64,000 bases of DNA, from NCBI RefSeq assembly GCF_016802725.1, contig NC_052673.1, positions 11,543,037 to 11,607,036 on the forward strand, written 5' to 3'. The notes under the pieces were generated by a model, which made no database searches, had not been told where the DNA came from, and saw only the letters and a program-made list of their open reading frames with translations. This document shows positions 14,216 through 27,600 of this stretch, piece after piece (positions within the stretch are counted from its first letter, which is position 1; each line of letters starts with the position of its first letter). The DNA comes from Solenopsis invicta (Eukaryota; Arthropoda; Insecta; Hymenoptera; Formicidae). Position numbers and translations under genes: made by a program.

Positions 14216-14910
14216 GAACACTCGTGGCTCGTAAAAACCGTTTAATGGATCGAAGAGAGGAGTACAGCGCCGTGAGCGGCTCCGCTTAGGAATTCCTCAC
14301 CGGACGGATACACCTTATCGCGGCTCGTCTTTCACGAGGAGGTATACCCTTCGACGGAGGTTATCTGTGGGGGCCGTCAGGTGAGAGGTGGAGTCACGGG
14401 TGACGAGTCTCGGTAGGGCCCCCGTCGACGCCGTCGGTAGACGGTAAAGGTAGGGGCCCCCCTCGGGATCTCACGGCACGCACGTACCCCCGGTAACGTT
14501 GGACCCCCACTTGCGGGCCGGCCGAGTCACGCTGGTGCGCGCGGTCGGCGACGACCATCGTCGAGCCGCCTACAGTTGTAGTCGGTGCACCACTCCGCGA
14601 GTACGCGACACTCCGCGCGCGGCGGACACCCCGCGAGAATCCCGCCGGTACTCGATACCCGCGGACGAATATATCGTGACCTCCGGTACCCCGGACAAAT
14701 TTCGGAAAAGGAGCGAGCGAGACTCGAAGTCTCGCGATCGGTGTACGGTAGATATACGGACTCCAGCGAATATATTAGTGGATTGAATGTCCGAGTACTT
14801 GAATCTCTCCCCGGTAGGAAAGAGCCGCGACGCGGGGTACCTGGCACGAAGTCTATACTTTATACGTGTGCAGTACGGATACTTGGCGCGACTGATGCAT
14901 CGCAATGATA
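14216..14910. other. Very GC-rich island with frames open on both strands
   Basis: About 700 bases are strongly GC- and CpG-rich, with G/C runs such as GTAGGGGCCCCCC, between AT-rich flanks. Four overlapping open frames of about 95-111 residues occur on both strands. They are rich in Arg, Ser and Pro, as expected of GC-driven translation. It could be a promoter or untranslated first exon, or the 5' part of a retroelement. No protein domain was recognised. Confidence 0.4.
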
Positions 14911-17900
14911 GGAAACGTGTACTCGATGATAGGAAAAAGTCCCAAGTTTGTCGTCGCGTCTAGTGTCATTATTGATGAATATTTCGGATACCGACAGGAT
15001 CAAAAGATCCACAATTACGTCATTTGAAATCCGCATCCTGCTGTTTGAGTCGCAGAACGTTCGATGCTGCGGGTACTCTACGAATGCTAGTATTCACTAC
15101 TTGACAAAACGAACATTTCAATATCTTTGAAGACCGACAAAAAAAGTCTTTACTTTTTAATCGATCGAAATCGGGGAAAGAAGAGATACTTTCTCCTGGA
15201 TCAGAGAAATACAGTGAGTAATGTTGAAAAAACTTAAAAACGTTAAAATACGACATTATACCCAAATACTATCAGTTGATGGATTAAAATAATTTTGAAG
15301 TAATGAAATAAGGAAACGAGTTGAAAAATATAAAGAAATTTTATAATACTTTCAAAATGATTTTTCGCGCAATAAAAATATTTCTAAAAAAGCGGAATCG
15401 TAAAATTTTTGACTGTTACTTTGTTTTTTTTCTCTTTTTCTTTTCGAAAAAGAGAGAAATAAAAATGAAAATAGATATCGTAAATTTTATTGTTAGAACA
15501 GGTATTTGCAAAATAAAAGGCATTTTATAGCAACTTTTACAGAGATATTCTGGGACAGTTTTCAAGAAAGTATTTAATATATTAGGTAGAATATTTAAAA
15601 GATCGTATAAGTAATTGATTAATATTTTTGATGGATGGGAATCGTTCTAATAATTAATGATTTCTTGAAATGAGATGGAATGACATGTTGAGAAGTGTAG
15701 AAGAACACTTAGACGACGGATTAAGTTATTACGTTGATTACATTGACGAATTTATGATACAACGAAGCGTGACAATCATGAATATTCCGACTGACATCTG
15801 CGAATCGGAAATTACATGCATGCTTACGCAGGAGGATATTTTTGCGCTTAAATAAAATGAGGAAAACGCACGGACGGATGGCGTTTAATGCACGGCATTC
15901 GTATGCGCACGCGATAATGGTGACAGTATTACGTTAATAGAGATGCGTGAGCGATCGAGATGTATGCGCGTGGCTTGAACGATCGTCACTTGAATGCAGT
16001 AGGATGAATCAGAAAGTACGAGTGCCTTCTCGCAGAACTTGCCTTCAGAGTGAAAGAAAACCTATCGAGTGTAGACGCTTAATTTTCTTTTAAATTTTTT
16101 CCTTATAAGAAAAATTAAGTTAACAGAATGACATACTATACATTCCTTTCTCATATTTTCGTTTTCCATTAATTTTTAGAATTTTCACTTTGCAAAGAAA
16201 TACTAACAGAGATATTGAAAAGCATTAATAATAAATATTTGTAGATAATCGCATTAATTGTATTATTATTTCGCTATCTTTTTATTATTCAATAACATAA
16301 CAATTCACATCAATAACATAAACATAAACACTATTTATTCATAGTTTCTATATAAAAATTTTATTATTGTTTAAAAACTACTCGAACAACACGTTTAAAT
16401 TATAATCGTTTAAGATCTTTGTGAAAAAACAAAACAAATAAAAAGCATGCATAATTTACTGATCGAAGTAACGGCCAGAAGAGAGAAATTTAAAGAATTC
16501 CATGATATTTATACAGACTGACATTCCACCCTCGCTCACGAAATATCCATAATCCGATGAATCAGCCTAATTAATTGGCATTCCGTTAGCTATGGAAAGT
16601 TCAAGGAAATTTACTCGCAAATGCGGCTTCACTTGAAACTGGCGTATATTTAGACGATTGCTTGTTTACGATCTTTTTGCGCTCCATTATATGCTAATTA
16701 GGAGCGCAACACCAGTAATTAGAGTCGTGTTACTTTACGCTCGAGTAGATCCGCCCATATTAAGAACGCGATTACTACCGATACTTGCGGCGATTTCATT
16801 TTCGACAGTTACCGAACATGCGGTAGACATCGAGCGTACTTTTCACCAGCAAAGATCGAAAAATAAGAAATTGAGAGATGTCGATTAATTAAACGCTAGT
16901 AAGTAGACGACACAATTCCGAGTACTGCTAATCGTCGTTTATTCAGCAAAATGGTTGAAAAAGATATTACAGGTATAATTAAATTTATAAACTTTTGTTA
17001 ATTTGTTTCATTATTTTAATGTGGAACAAATGTAAAAAAAATATTTTTTAAAGCGATAAATAAAATTTATGAATTTAATTACAATCTCTCTTTAGTTTAT
17101 ATTCTGATGGAAGTTTGTGAATTTCATTGCGATATAAATATATTAGCTTTTCTTATAAATAAAAATATAGATAAAGTATTATAAAAGTATTATGTTATAT
17201 AGAGAGAGCAAAAAGGATATCAAGACTGATCGCAATACTAAAGAAGATTTCCGACTTTTTTCTACGGTAAACTGAAGTTACATTCGAAAGAACAAAGTAA
17301 AGGAGTTTAGGATAATTAATCTTGTTTCGCACACAAAGGATTAGAGTATTCATTGTGCAGCACTGACCCTCTTTCTATCGATCGTTCCATAAATCACCGC
17401 CATCACGCAAGTAAGCTCTATTTCGACGGAATGATTCTAAAGCTTTATCATAAAATAGGCATTCGACAATAAAATTATTCACATATAAAAGTTATATACG
17501 TAAAACCGTATAGATGGAATAAAATCGATACGAAGCACGCGAGACATAAAACGCACGAAATAAAACGATAAATAAAACAAAACAAAAAAAAAAATATTCT
17601 TGGCTTCTCTTTCGATAAAATTTTCTTTGGATAAGAATTTATTATTTGTACACTAAAAAAATATTTTGTTCCATGAATTAAAATTTAATTAAAATGTCCA
17701 ATAAAATTATTTAATCAGCATAAACGAATATTGTTTTATTTATATGTATTTCGCAAAAATAAGCTAAACTTTTTATTATATAAAATTAAAGTGTTAAAAA
17801 AAGTGCTTCGGCCTACCATCTTGTTGTAGACGCCAAATTTTTTTCTGTACGGACTGTTCCAAAATATCCGATCTTAATTTTAACAGTAAGACGTTTTATT

Positions 17901-18180
17901 GCTACCAAGATGCCTTTAGCTAAATGAGTTATATTGCTTCAGAATCCAATATCGGGTTTAATCATCATATTTAATATCAATTATTAAAGAGTTATAGTAA
18001 ATGGTGACTCGTTCAAACTCCTTTCTAACAATAAGATAAAGTAAACTTCGTATCGAAGAATCTGTCATTAAAATTAAATTTGAACATTTCGGAGCACTTT
18101 GCGTGCCTGAAACACATGGGTACACGAAATGCGCACATAATAGCAAAAATACTATAGCACTTTTGCACCCAAAAAATTCT
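14911..18180. other. Non-coding, AT-rich; one weak small ORF
   Basis: No exon could be supported. The only frame with protein-like composition is 15,670-15,855 on the plus strand, a 61-residue acidic frame beginning MRWNDMLRSVEEHLDDG and ending in a TAA codon. It has no recognised domain and may be chance. A near-perfect TTTCTC/GAGAAA palindrome lies at about 15,428-15,458. Confidence 0.35.
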
Positions 18181-18650
18181 CTGTCAAGCGGACCTTAATA
18201 TTATCCATTCAATCCAGCCGGTCGCCTGTGCCATCATCGAAGATCTTTCGCGGGTGATTTCATCCCGCGAGATTGGCGAGAATCGATCGCCGCGCGGAGA
18301 ACAGGAACGTCGCGAACCGACCGACCGGCGAAGTCGAGCACCTGACGATTCTTCAGGTATAAGCGAACCGGATAGAGATCCGAGGCAGCGCGGAAGGCGG
18401 ACAGCTAGAGAACGCTCGTATCTTTCGCGAAGAGGGGGACGCCCTTACATGCACCGTCGTCGCGCCGTCGCCAGCACAAATCGCACACGAGCAAACGCCT
18501 CGGCGGCAGTACACGTGCGCTGCGACGTACGGCGTACGACGCCGCGACGGCCAACGCTTCCGTCCCGTTGCCGCCACAGCACGTCGCGTCGCGACCTCAC
18601 CGATAAATGTGCCGCCGCTGTCGCGGATGACGTCCCGGCGGTTCTCCAAA
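18181..18650 (+). promoter_or_regulatory. GC-rich 5' leader and probable promoter of the Ig-receptor gene
   Basis: The 470 bases before the start codon at 18,651 are CpG-rich, in contrast to the AT-rich DNA further upstream, and run directly into the signal-peptide exon. This fits a promoter and 5' untranslated region. No TATA box or definite initiator was identified, so the transcription start is not placed. Open frames on both strands here are treated as composition artefacts. Confidence 0.4.
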
Positions 18651-18699
18651 ATGACGATCACCTGGATCACCCTATTGGCCCTCGGCGTCGTCTGTCGCG
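18651..18699 (+). CDS. Exon 1: signal peptide
   Basis: This exon encodes a start Met and hydrophobic core (MTITWITLLALGVVCR), with the first base of a Gly codon at the end. The donor is GTGAGT at 18,700 and gives a phase-1 intron of almost 16 kb. The ATG is preceded by CAAA. Confidence 0.75.
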
Positions 18700-21600
18700 G
18701 TGAGTACAATCTACCGATTTTTCACCTGTCAATCGCTTTGATTAGTTGCCGGAGAGTCGTCGAATCGCGGACCGCGCAATTCGACACTTTAGTCTCTAAA
18801 AAATAATGCAGTTTTATTAACCCACCGTAGTCCGGCGACTTCTTCGCTGTTTTTCTGATTCAATCGGATCACTAATGCCTGATAGTGTTATTGAATGGCT
18901 TTTAGGGTTCTAAAAAATCTAAAAAAATTCGGATACCTTTTTTTCAATATTTCAAAATACGATTTTGCAATTGTTCGACCCAAAATGTTTTTCACCTTTT
19001 TTTTTGCACGTGTCCGAATTTAAGAATAATTCAAAATTGAAATTCCGCTTGGGTCTTTGAATCTCCGGTTGACCACGGAAGATTAAAATCACGTGAAAAA
19101 ATAATCGATATATGAATCGATCAAAATATAAAATACATCAGGAAGCGTGTATCAAAAAGCAAATTCATTATTGCTAATGCACCGTCTTGTTTTTATTTAA
19201 AATCTGTTTTCATAATTTTTATTACTTTTTAAAAATCAATTTTCAGATTTCAAGTATAAATTGGGTTTGTGCTGTAAATTAGACTTCCACTCAATTTTGT
19301 TTTAAAACTTCTGAAGTTTTAATCGCGATCTTGACAACGCTCGTTATCACCTGAAAGTTACGAGCAGTCATTTGCATTCTAATTGGCGCTCTCGATATAG
19401 GTTCTAATAGCCGATCGAAGTGAAGCGTCTTAAAATAGAAAGTTAGATGATAGAATCGATCGATACTTATTTCTAAACGCGTCTGTAAATTGACAATGCG
19501 ACTCGCCGTCACACGAACCACTTGGGTATGCGTCGGTCGTAGGTATGTAATGACAGAAATTTGATGTGCCGTCGATTGATCGCTTCGACGAAAATTACTT
19601 ATGTAATTGAGCGATTACAGGGACTCACGATGAAGATTAATGCATTATGTAACGCAGGATGCGCTGTTCTTCGTTCGAGCGCGCGGAGTCCCTGAAAATC
19701 TTTTTTTTTTCCTTTCCCCACTCGACTACGAGGACAATTGTATTAGAACACTCGCCAGTCGGAGCCAAGATAACAATCTTCAAGACAAATTTATTCACTT
19801 TAATTAATTAATTAGATGTAAAGATATCTGAGAAACCATTCGTGCACAGTTGAAAAATTTGTGTTAAATTTAACAGATGTCGCATGTCCCAAACACTAGT
19901 CTAATCAAATTTTCGTGTTAATTTAACACAAGATGAATATGTTAGAAAGTAGCAAGATATTCGACCGATAATGTAAATACAAATCTAAACAAAAAGGCCT
20001 TCTTCGGTCGTAGCTGGATCTTAGTGCTTTTATGAAAACAGTGGTTTTCAAAGACCAAACCTTGCAATTGCCGATTGCTCAATCGTTTGTCAAGTGAATA
20101 CGTCGCTTATTAATATCGCCGCAAATTTCTTTGCGCTCTCGTTCTGTATTTAAAAGCATCTTTGAATATTCAATCGAGGAGTCAGATTACGCGATTATGG
20201 ATCGCGAACAAGTGTCACCGGTGTTTCTCACTTTTGCACGCTGAAGAGAGAAGATGTCTTCTTCGCAGCTAGTTAAATCAGTTAAGCCCACACGTACAAA
20301 TATTTTCGTAATTGTCGTAATCGTAAGCTCATAAGCAAATCGATCAATCACAATAAAAATTGCGATCTTGCGTTTTAGAATACGATCGCTATGCATACGG
20401 ACTTATGACTAAAATTTTTGTACGCGTAATATCCTTTACATACTGCGCGTGTCACGCTCTGGAGGACTTTATCTTCGGATTCCGTGCTCCGGCTGCCGAC
20501 TCTCGTTTTGCGTTCGTACGTTCGATTGCGAAAATTCCTTGCATTTATTGTAGTGAGAAAAAATTCAAAGTATTAGCAAGAAGACGTTATTTATGACGTT
20601 TCCTTTGATATTTATAAAAAAAATAGATTGTGATGATGAAATAGACATTTCTGTGAAATATATCTCATTTCATTGAAATATAATTCATTTTTCTTATTAA
20701 TTCACAAAAAAAAAATCCGTATCAACAATTCATTGTTTCATATATAAGCAAGAATATAAAATCTTGAGAGAATTTATAATCTTAAGCATACATAATTTGC
20801 TTACATAAAGAAACAAAATTTTTTCGTATTAGCAAATTATGTCTATTTAAGGTTTATAAATTCTTTCAAGATTTTATACTCTTGCTTATATATGAAACAA
20901 TACATTGTTGATACTAATTTTTTTCTGTGTTGATTTATTTATTAGAAATAATATTTTATTTCGACGTATTTAAATAAAGATTTATTTCAGAAATAAATTG
21001 ATTTTCACAAATAAATTTTTAAATATCTTTTTCTCAGTGCATGTAATAGTCGTTAAAATTGAATTTTAAGTATTTTTATTAAAAACAAAATTATACTTTA
21101 CATTAAACTTGAGTTCACGCCGATCTCATTCGCCGATCTCGTTCCCGCGCTTTCAAACATAAATTATACAATCGTCGTTATAATTCAATAATGCTTGCGT
21201 AATGTCTGCGATGAATCATGTGAAAAACTCGGAATAAATATTAAACTGTATTTCAAATATAATCTAAATTCTCTTTGTAATTTAAAACAAAAAACATTTT
21301 ATGTTAAGGTTTTCCGAGCTTCTCATAGATGACCTTCTCATGCGATTATATAATTTCAATGTCCGCACGCATCTAGGATTACCTTGAACACTTTTTAAGT
21401 CGCTGCGACTGTTAACACGTGCTAATAAACAATAACGTACACCACGTACATAACGCGGAATCAATATGCTATGAACCATCATCACTTTTACGACTCCAAA
21501 GACCTTAACCGCGACAAGGGCCACGTAATATATTAAACTGTTTTACACAGATTGCATTCGAAATCACTATTGCGAAGGCACTTGAAACCACGATTGACGC

Positions 21601-24600
21601 AACGTAGTTGTCCAATTCGTCCGGAACATCAAACTCTGATCCGGAAATGAAATCTATTTTAATCTATCTTGTTCGCCCCTAACCCTTAAGAAAAAGGATT
21701 GATGAAGTGTTTCAATAAACTGATTACTATATCAATAATTGGTGTTACTGATGAAATAACATGAGTTACTAATATTGTAATCAGTTTATTGAAACAGTTT
21801 ATTAGTTCTTTTTTTAAGGGTATATCTTATTTTTGTATCTTGTTTTTTGTAAAATTTTTTAGTCGCAAGATTTGAAGTTTTACTTTGAAAGCTAAAGAAG
21901 TAACGTGACTCGCGAAAAATACGTTTTTTCGTATACTCTTTACATAATTATTAACTGCTCTTTATATAATTACTTATTTCTGCAACGCATTCTCGATTCT
22001 AGATATTATCTCAGAAATCGTATAATTATGGAATTTTTTGTAGTTTATTACTGCAGTTTGTTACTTATCATTCAAAATCGCGCGTGTTACCTCAATATAC
22101 TGGTATCGTGGAATTAATAATCATATATATACATATATGTATGTATACATCAAATAAATCTACATCTACAAGTCATAGCTTGTAACGCGTAATAATTTTA
22201 TTATTTTTTTTTGCAAACAAGAATGAATTTGCTAATTAAAATGTAATACATACCCAATTTTATTTTGCAATATTTCTATTTAGGATGTCATTGATATGAA
22301 ATATAAAATAAAAGTGTAAGTCACAGATGTTTACTTTATTTTTTATCACTACTCGTAATTTACCTTTTATAGTTAAAAAATCGCTTTGAAAGATCATTTA
22401 TTGAACGTATCAAGCAGAGAAAGCATTTCGATTCGACACATCGCCTTCCTAGCATTGAAGTCTACTTCTACGCGCCGCAAGTAGATCCACCTTGGCAGTG
22501 AAACTAGCTCGAGGCGATTCTCTCGCACGATCTGTGTTTCGGGATCTCTTTTCTCCTTCTACGCTCGCCACGACACGGCGATTGCATTTCATTAACAAGT
22601 TCAGCACGTCATCGGAAGACGCACGTGCGACGCGTAGAGGCGGTGCGCCAACAGCCGCATGAAATTTAAAGGGCGATTTAGAAGGAATGCGTTGCGCTCA
22701 ATACACAAATTATTTCGTTCTTCCGAAGGAAGAGGTTGCGTGTATTGTCTTTTAATAATGGCGCGAACGTAATCACTTTTATCGCGTTCTCATTTGCAAT
22801 TTATTGCAATTTAAAGAAATGCGAATATTATACAATATTTATATAAGGAAAGAACAATTTTACTATAATATCTAAAGATTGATCGGATTAGAAACACAAG
22901 TTTACATTGAATCAAACTATTATGCAGGATGCTTAAGCATGATGACATTGTTGCAAAAAATTTTGATATTCTAGCAAACACTTAAAAAATCAATTATACT
23001 GAACTTAAACGTCCAAAATAATTTTTAAAATAATTTTTGGCTCAACATAATTATTTCTCCAGATCTGTATTTCAACAAAAACATTTTTTTCTATGTACAA
23101 TACAAAAATTTATTTTACGGAGAGTGTGCTAAAAATCGCAAACATCGCCGATTTTTTTGCACATCAAGAGAAAAATCATAAGTAAAAAATCGACAGATGA
23201 CACAAAATATAAGAGCGCTTGCAAACTTTACAATTAGTCAAGTTAGAACGAATTGCTCGAGCAATTTGAAAATTGTTCCGTCTGAACAGGCCTTAGTCCC
23301 GACGCCGATCGATTCACTTTCGTCCCGCGCGTTGCCGGAATAAAAAATCGATGGCGGCAGTGCGGTTTTCGCCCGACGTTCGGGCGACTAAGCGAAATCA
23401 TGCCGGGATCTTTTCACGCGACCGGAATTAGAGCGAAACGCGGTGCGTCAGTGCATCGTTTTCCGCGCTACTCATCGCGCGCGATTTCTTCGTCGGTGAG
23501 CACTTATCCGCAAAGATCGATCCGCGTGACACGACCGATATGAGAACAGGAAATTCATTTACTTGTGAAATATGTGTAAATATCCTACTTTGCCGCCGAG
23601 ATAATTTTATTAATTGGGACAAATGTATAAATGCCTAAAGTGATATCCTACTGTGTAGTGATTTTGTAATCGATTCTTTTAAGAAAATGAGTAAATATTT
23701 TTGAAAATTTCTTTTTGCCTTTTATTTATTACACTTTGTGTGTAGATAGAATTTATTACTTTTTTAAATAAAAAAATATTAATAATAATGAAGTAATGTC
23801 ATCGGTGTCCATTATTCGAGATATCTCAGTAGATTAAAGTTAAAAAAAATCAAAAATTAAACGTCATTTTAATCAGTATATTTGCAGCTATTATCGATGC
23901 TCAAATTATTAATTTTTTAAAGATATTTTTTTGTTAATTACAAATATTAATTATTTACTATTCGCATATATTATAACAAACGTTTTGACCTTCTGTTCGG
24001 GTTCTCTTCAGTGTTTATTTGAAAATAATAATATCCGTAACCCGTTATAAGTAAATTTAATGCATAATTAATAATTTTAAGAAAGTACTTGTTATTATTA
24101 ATTATTGTACCCAGTTACTGTTACTTGGTAATAATTACTTGATACAACGAGAAAAAGAGACCTAACAATTTATCTATGGAATATAAATTTATTTCACTGA
24201 AATAAATCTTTATTTAAATATGGCGAAATAAAATTTTATTATTTCCAGCACATAAATCAATTAATAAGAAAAATATTTCATATAGAAGTATGTATTTTAT
24301 CACAATAAATTTTTGTTTAATCAATAAATATCAAAGAAAACATAACATTTATTTACTTGCTAATATTTCGACTTTTTTTCATAGTACATTAATCGAATAT
24401 TTGATTGAAATTATTTCACCATTACAAAATTTAGTAATTATCATCTAGGCTTTGATTACTCTTGCTAGACTCTTTTCAAAGCATAAACGTTTCCAAATGA
24501 TAGTCTCGATATTAGGTCAGGATAATGAAAGCGCGTCCGTGCAATTACATGTGTATGATATAAACGAATATTTTCGCGTCCCGATACAAATGAAACTCAG

Positions 24601-27600
24601 TTTCAGAGCTATACGTACAGAGCTACGTCGTGCCTCACGCAGCATGCCAATCGCTATTCCCAATCGGGATATGCCAGGTGATCCTCATAGGTCGGCCGGT
24701 GCATCACGCCACGCCGTACATAAAATGCATCCCGCCGCCGGGGGCGGTGAGGAATTCGTACGAATTCCGGCGCGCGCGGTTCTCTTCTTTGCCTTCCCTT
24801 CCTCACCCCGCTCGCCGGACGGCTCCCATGCACGCAGGCACATCTACCAACCCCTCCCTGCCCCTACCACACACGTGTTTGCATTCCAGCGCGATGTTTC
24901 ACTAAATGCACGCATTGCACCGGGTTTAACCACCCTCCCCGAGGGAGAACCAGTTCTTTCGGGGCCGGCAGCGCGCTGCGCCGAGACAACGGCATGTTGC
25001 GTGCTTTACGTGGAGAAGGAGGAGGAGGAAAAAGGAGCGACGCAAGAGAGCCCGCCGTGCCGAAACTCGCGAAGAATAGGCTGCAATTATCATTCCACGC
25101 GATCGATGCGATTTCTCCCCGTCTTCTCCCGGTGATATCGTATAGTAAAAATTGCGTTCATGAAACGCACGTGATCTCACGAGTGACACAGATAATATGA
25201 AAATATCTGTATATAGAATAGAGAGAATGTATTTACTTTAGCCTTTCTGCCAAGAAGGGAGTCTTGCACTGAGAAAAAAAATTGGTTAAAAAACTAAAAT
25301 ATTTAGTCCGATACGCACAACTAAACATTGGGTTAATTCAATAATTATTTAGTTGCACAAAAAAAGATGTCGTTTATTTATATTAATCATTCCAATGTTT
25401 TAACTAAGAATTAATTAAATCAACTCAATATTTAGTCGTGCGTATCGGACTAAATATTTTAGTTTTTCAACCAATTTTTTTTCTCAGTGTGGAGTTTACA
25501 GTATTACCTGCTTAGTAAACATACACAGATCTATATCCATACCTTAATTAATACCTATCAACTATCAGTATAATCATGTTTCCGTCCTATACCATCTTTC
25601 CTTAATTTATTTATTAATTATACTTCTAAAATATATTACATTTTCTTATCACATTGAATATTTCTATAAAAATTTCTTATCCTAATAGGAAAACGTAGTC
25701 TGCATCATGCGACACTTCCGCCTTCCTTTCCTTCGCTCATTTGTTATAACAATGATATAACTAAGAAATTGACATTTTCAAGTTGTTTGCAAAAAGGAAA
25801 ATTCTAATGAAAATTCAATACATTCTGCCTGAATCTCGTAGAATGAAACATTTTCACTCTAAAAGAGTGAAAATTGAGCTTATGCAATTGTCGAGTGATT
25901 TGTCAATTTAATAAGAGTAAAATTCCATTCTTATAGAGTAAAAATTATTAAGCCTCTGTGCATTTTTTCAAGTGTATTTTCACTCTACATCCGGAGAAAA
26001 GTTTCTTCAAATCAAAAGAATTGTTTGAAGGAAATTTATGCATTGCTATATAGTACGATTAAACAAAGTAGTTTTTTTAATTTAAAGAAAATTTTTGGTT
26101 GCTCCTTTTACTAAAATTAAAGAAATAGTTTGGATATGCAATGTAAATCTTTTTTTAATTAAAGAAATATATTTTTCAAACTAGAGCAACTGAATTATTT
26201 CTTACATTTCTGGCAATATCTCCTTTGAATAAAAAAATTATTTGTTTAATACATAAACGGTTGAACTGAAAAAAAATCGAGTCGAAAACTTGAGCCAAGT
26301 TAATAACTTCTTACTATATGATATTCTAACTCATTCATCTTAAATCTATGAAATTTTATATCTGTAACGTGTTTAACTAATATGTATACACAAAATATGC
26401 ATTTGCATAAATATCCTTGATTCCGATCTGAGATAAGCGTTAATTTAATTCTCACTCACCGACACGATGCGCAGCAGCGGAGTTCTAACGACGCGCTGAC
26501 CTGCAACACACAAATACGAAATCTAGATTAGCGCTAAATAAACGACACACTTAACGTTAAAAAATTAATATAATGTTACCACAGGGTTGTTCCGCCGTTG
26601 CCCGATGCCCCCCGGACCTCCGCCTCCTCTCAGATCCGTCAATGCACAAGTGACACAAGAACACTCGCGAACAAGAGATTGATTATGATCGCGCACTAAT
26701 TATTTACCGAAGCAACGCGCGACACTTTGTTGACGGAATTCCCGGCGAAGCGACATCACCACGTAGCGAAATAAAAGACCGCGCGAGGTTATGATCTAGA
26801 TACGAATGCGTAGATCGATATTCCGTCGGAAAATTCATATATCGCACACGAAAACTCGGAAGTAGTCGCGTGTATAAAAAAAGAATCCGCTCGATATCAA
26901 TGATAAACACGCGAGCTGGGCAATACGTTGGCCGGACAAAGCTCGCGATGATTCGCGCGGGCAAGATAACCTTAACCTTCACGTCGTCCCGCAAGAACAA
27001 CAACGCATGCGTCTCGGAACGATCTCGCTGTCTCGTCCGAACGTTTATCTTACTACAGGTTACTCACGAAAACTCGGACGTACGTGCAAAGAGAGCTCCA
27101 TTTGCGACTTGATGACGTCAGGCGAAGGGGAACGCGTACGAACGGCACGAACGTTGCGACGGACGAAACTCGCGGCGAGAGAAGCTTGCCGTCGCCAACT
27201 TCATGCCACCATGCCACTCCGCAAGGAGAGAGAGAGAGATAAAGATCTAACGTGTGTAGCCATTTCAGGACGATGGCTGTTTCGTACGAATATTCACGGC
27301 ACACGGAAACGCGGATATACCTGTATGTGCAAGGAGAATCGGTCGCTAAACGTTCGTTGCGAAACGAACAACACAGCACCTTTACTCGCGGCCACCTTCA
27401 CTCGAGCCGCACGGCGCACGGCGATCCGAAGAGCACAACACACACACACACACACATCTCAGGACGATCGTCACCTTATACAACATTCTTTTCACTCCAT
27501 ATCACTGCACATAAACACTCGCGAATCGTGACTGTGAGATACATGCGGCGAGATCGGAGCCCGCGTCCATGCCGGCTGAAATGCGTAGCCGCTGCGTCGC

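Noticed and set aside
19860..19932. Two palindromes TGTTAAATTTAACA and GTGTTAATTTAACAC
   Set aside because: They are short AT-rich palindromes about 50 bases apart. This is too little evidence for an element or binding site.
24452..25135. 227-residue plus-strand open frame
   Set aside because: It starts in AT-rich sequence and runs through a CpG-rich patch that is open on both strands. The translation has no domain and no splice context, so it looks like a composition effect.
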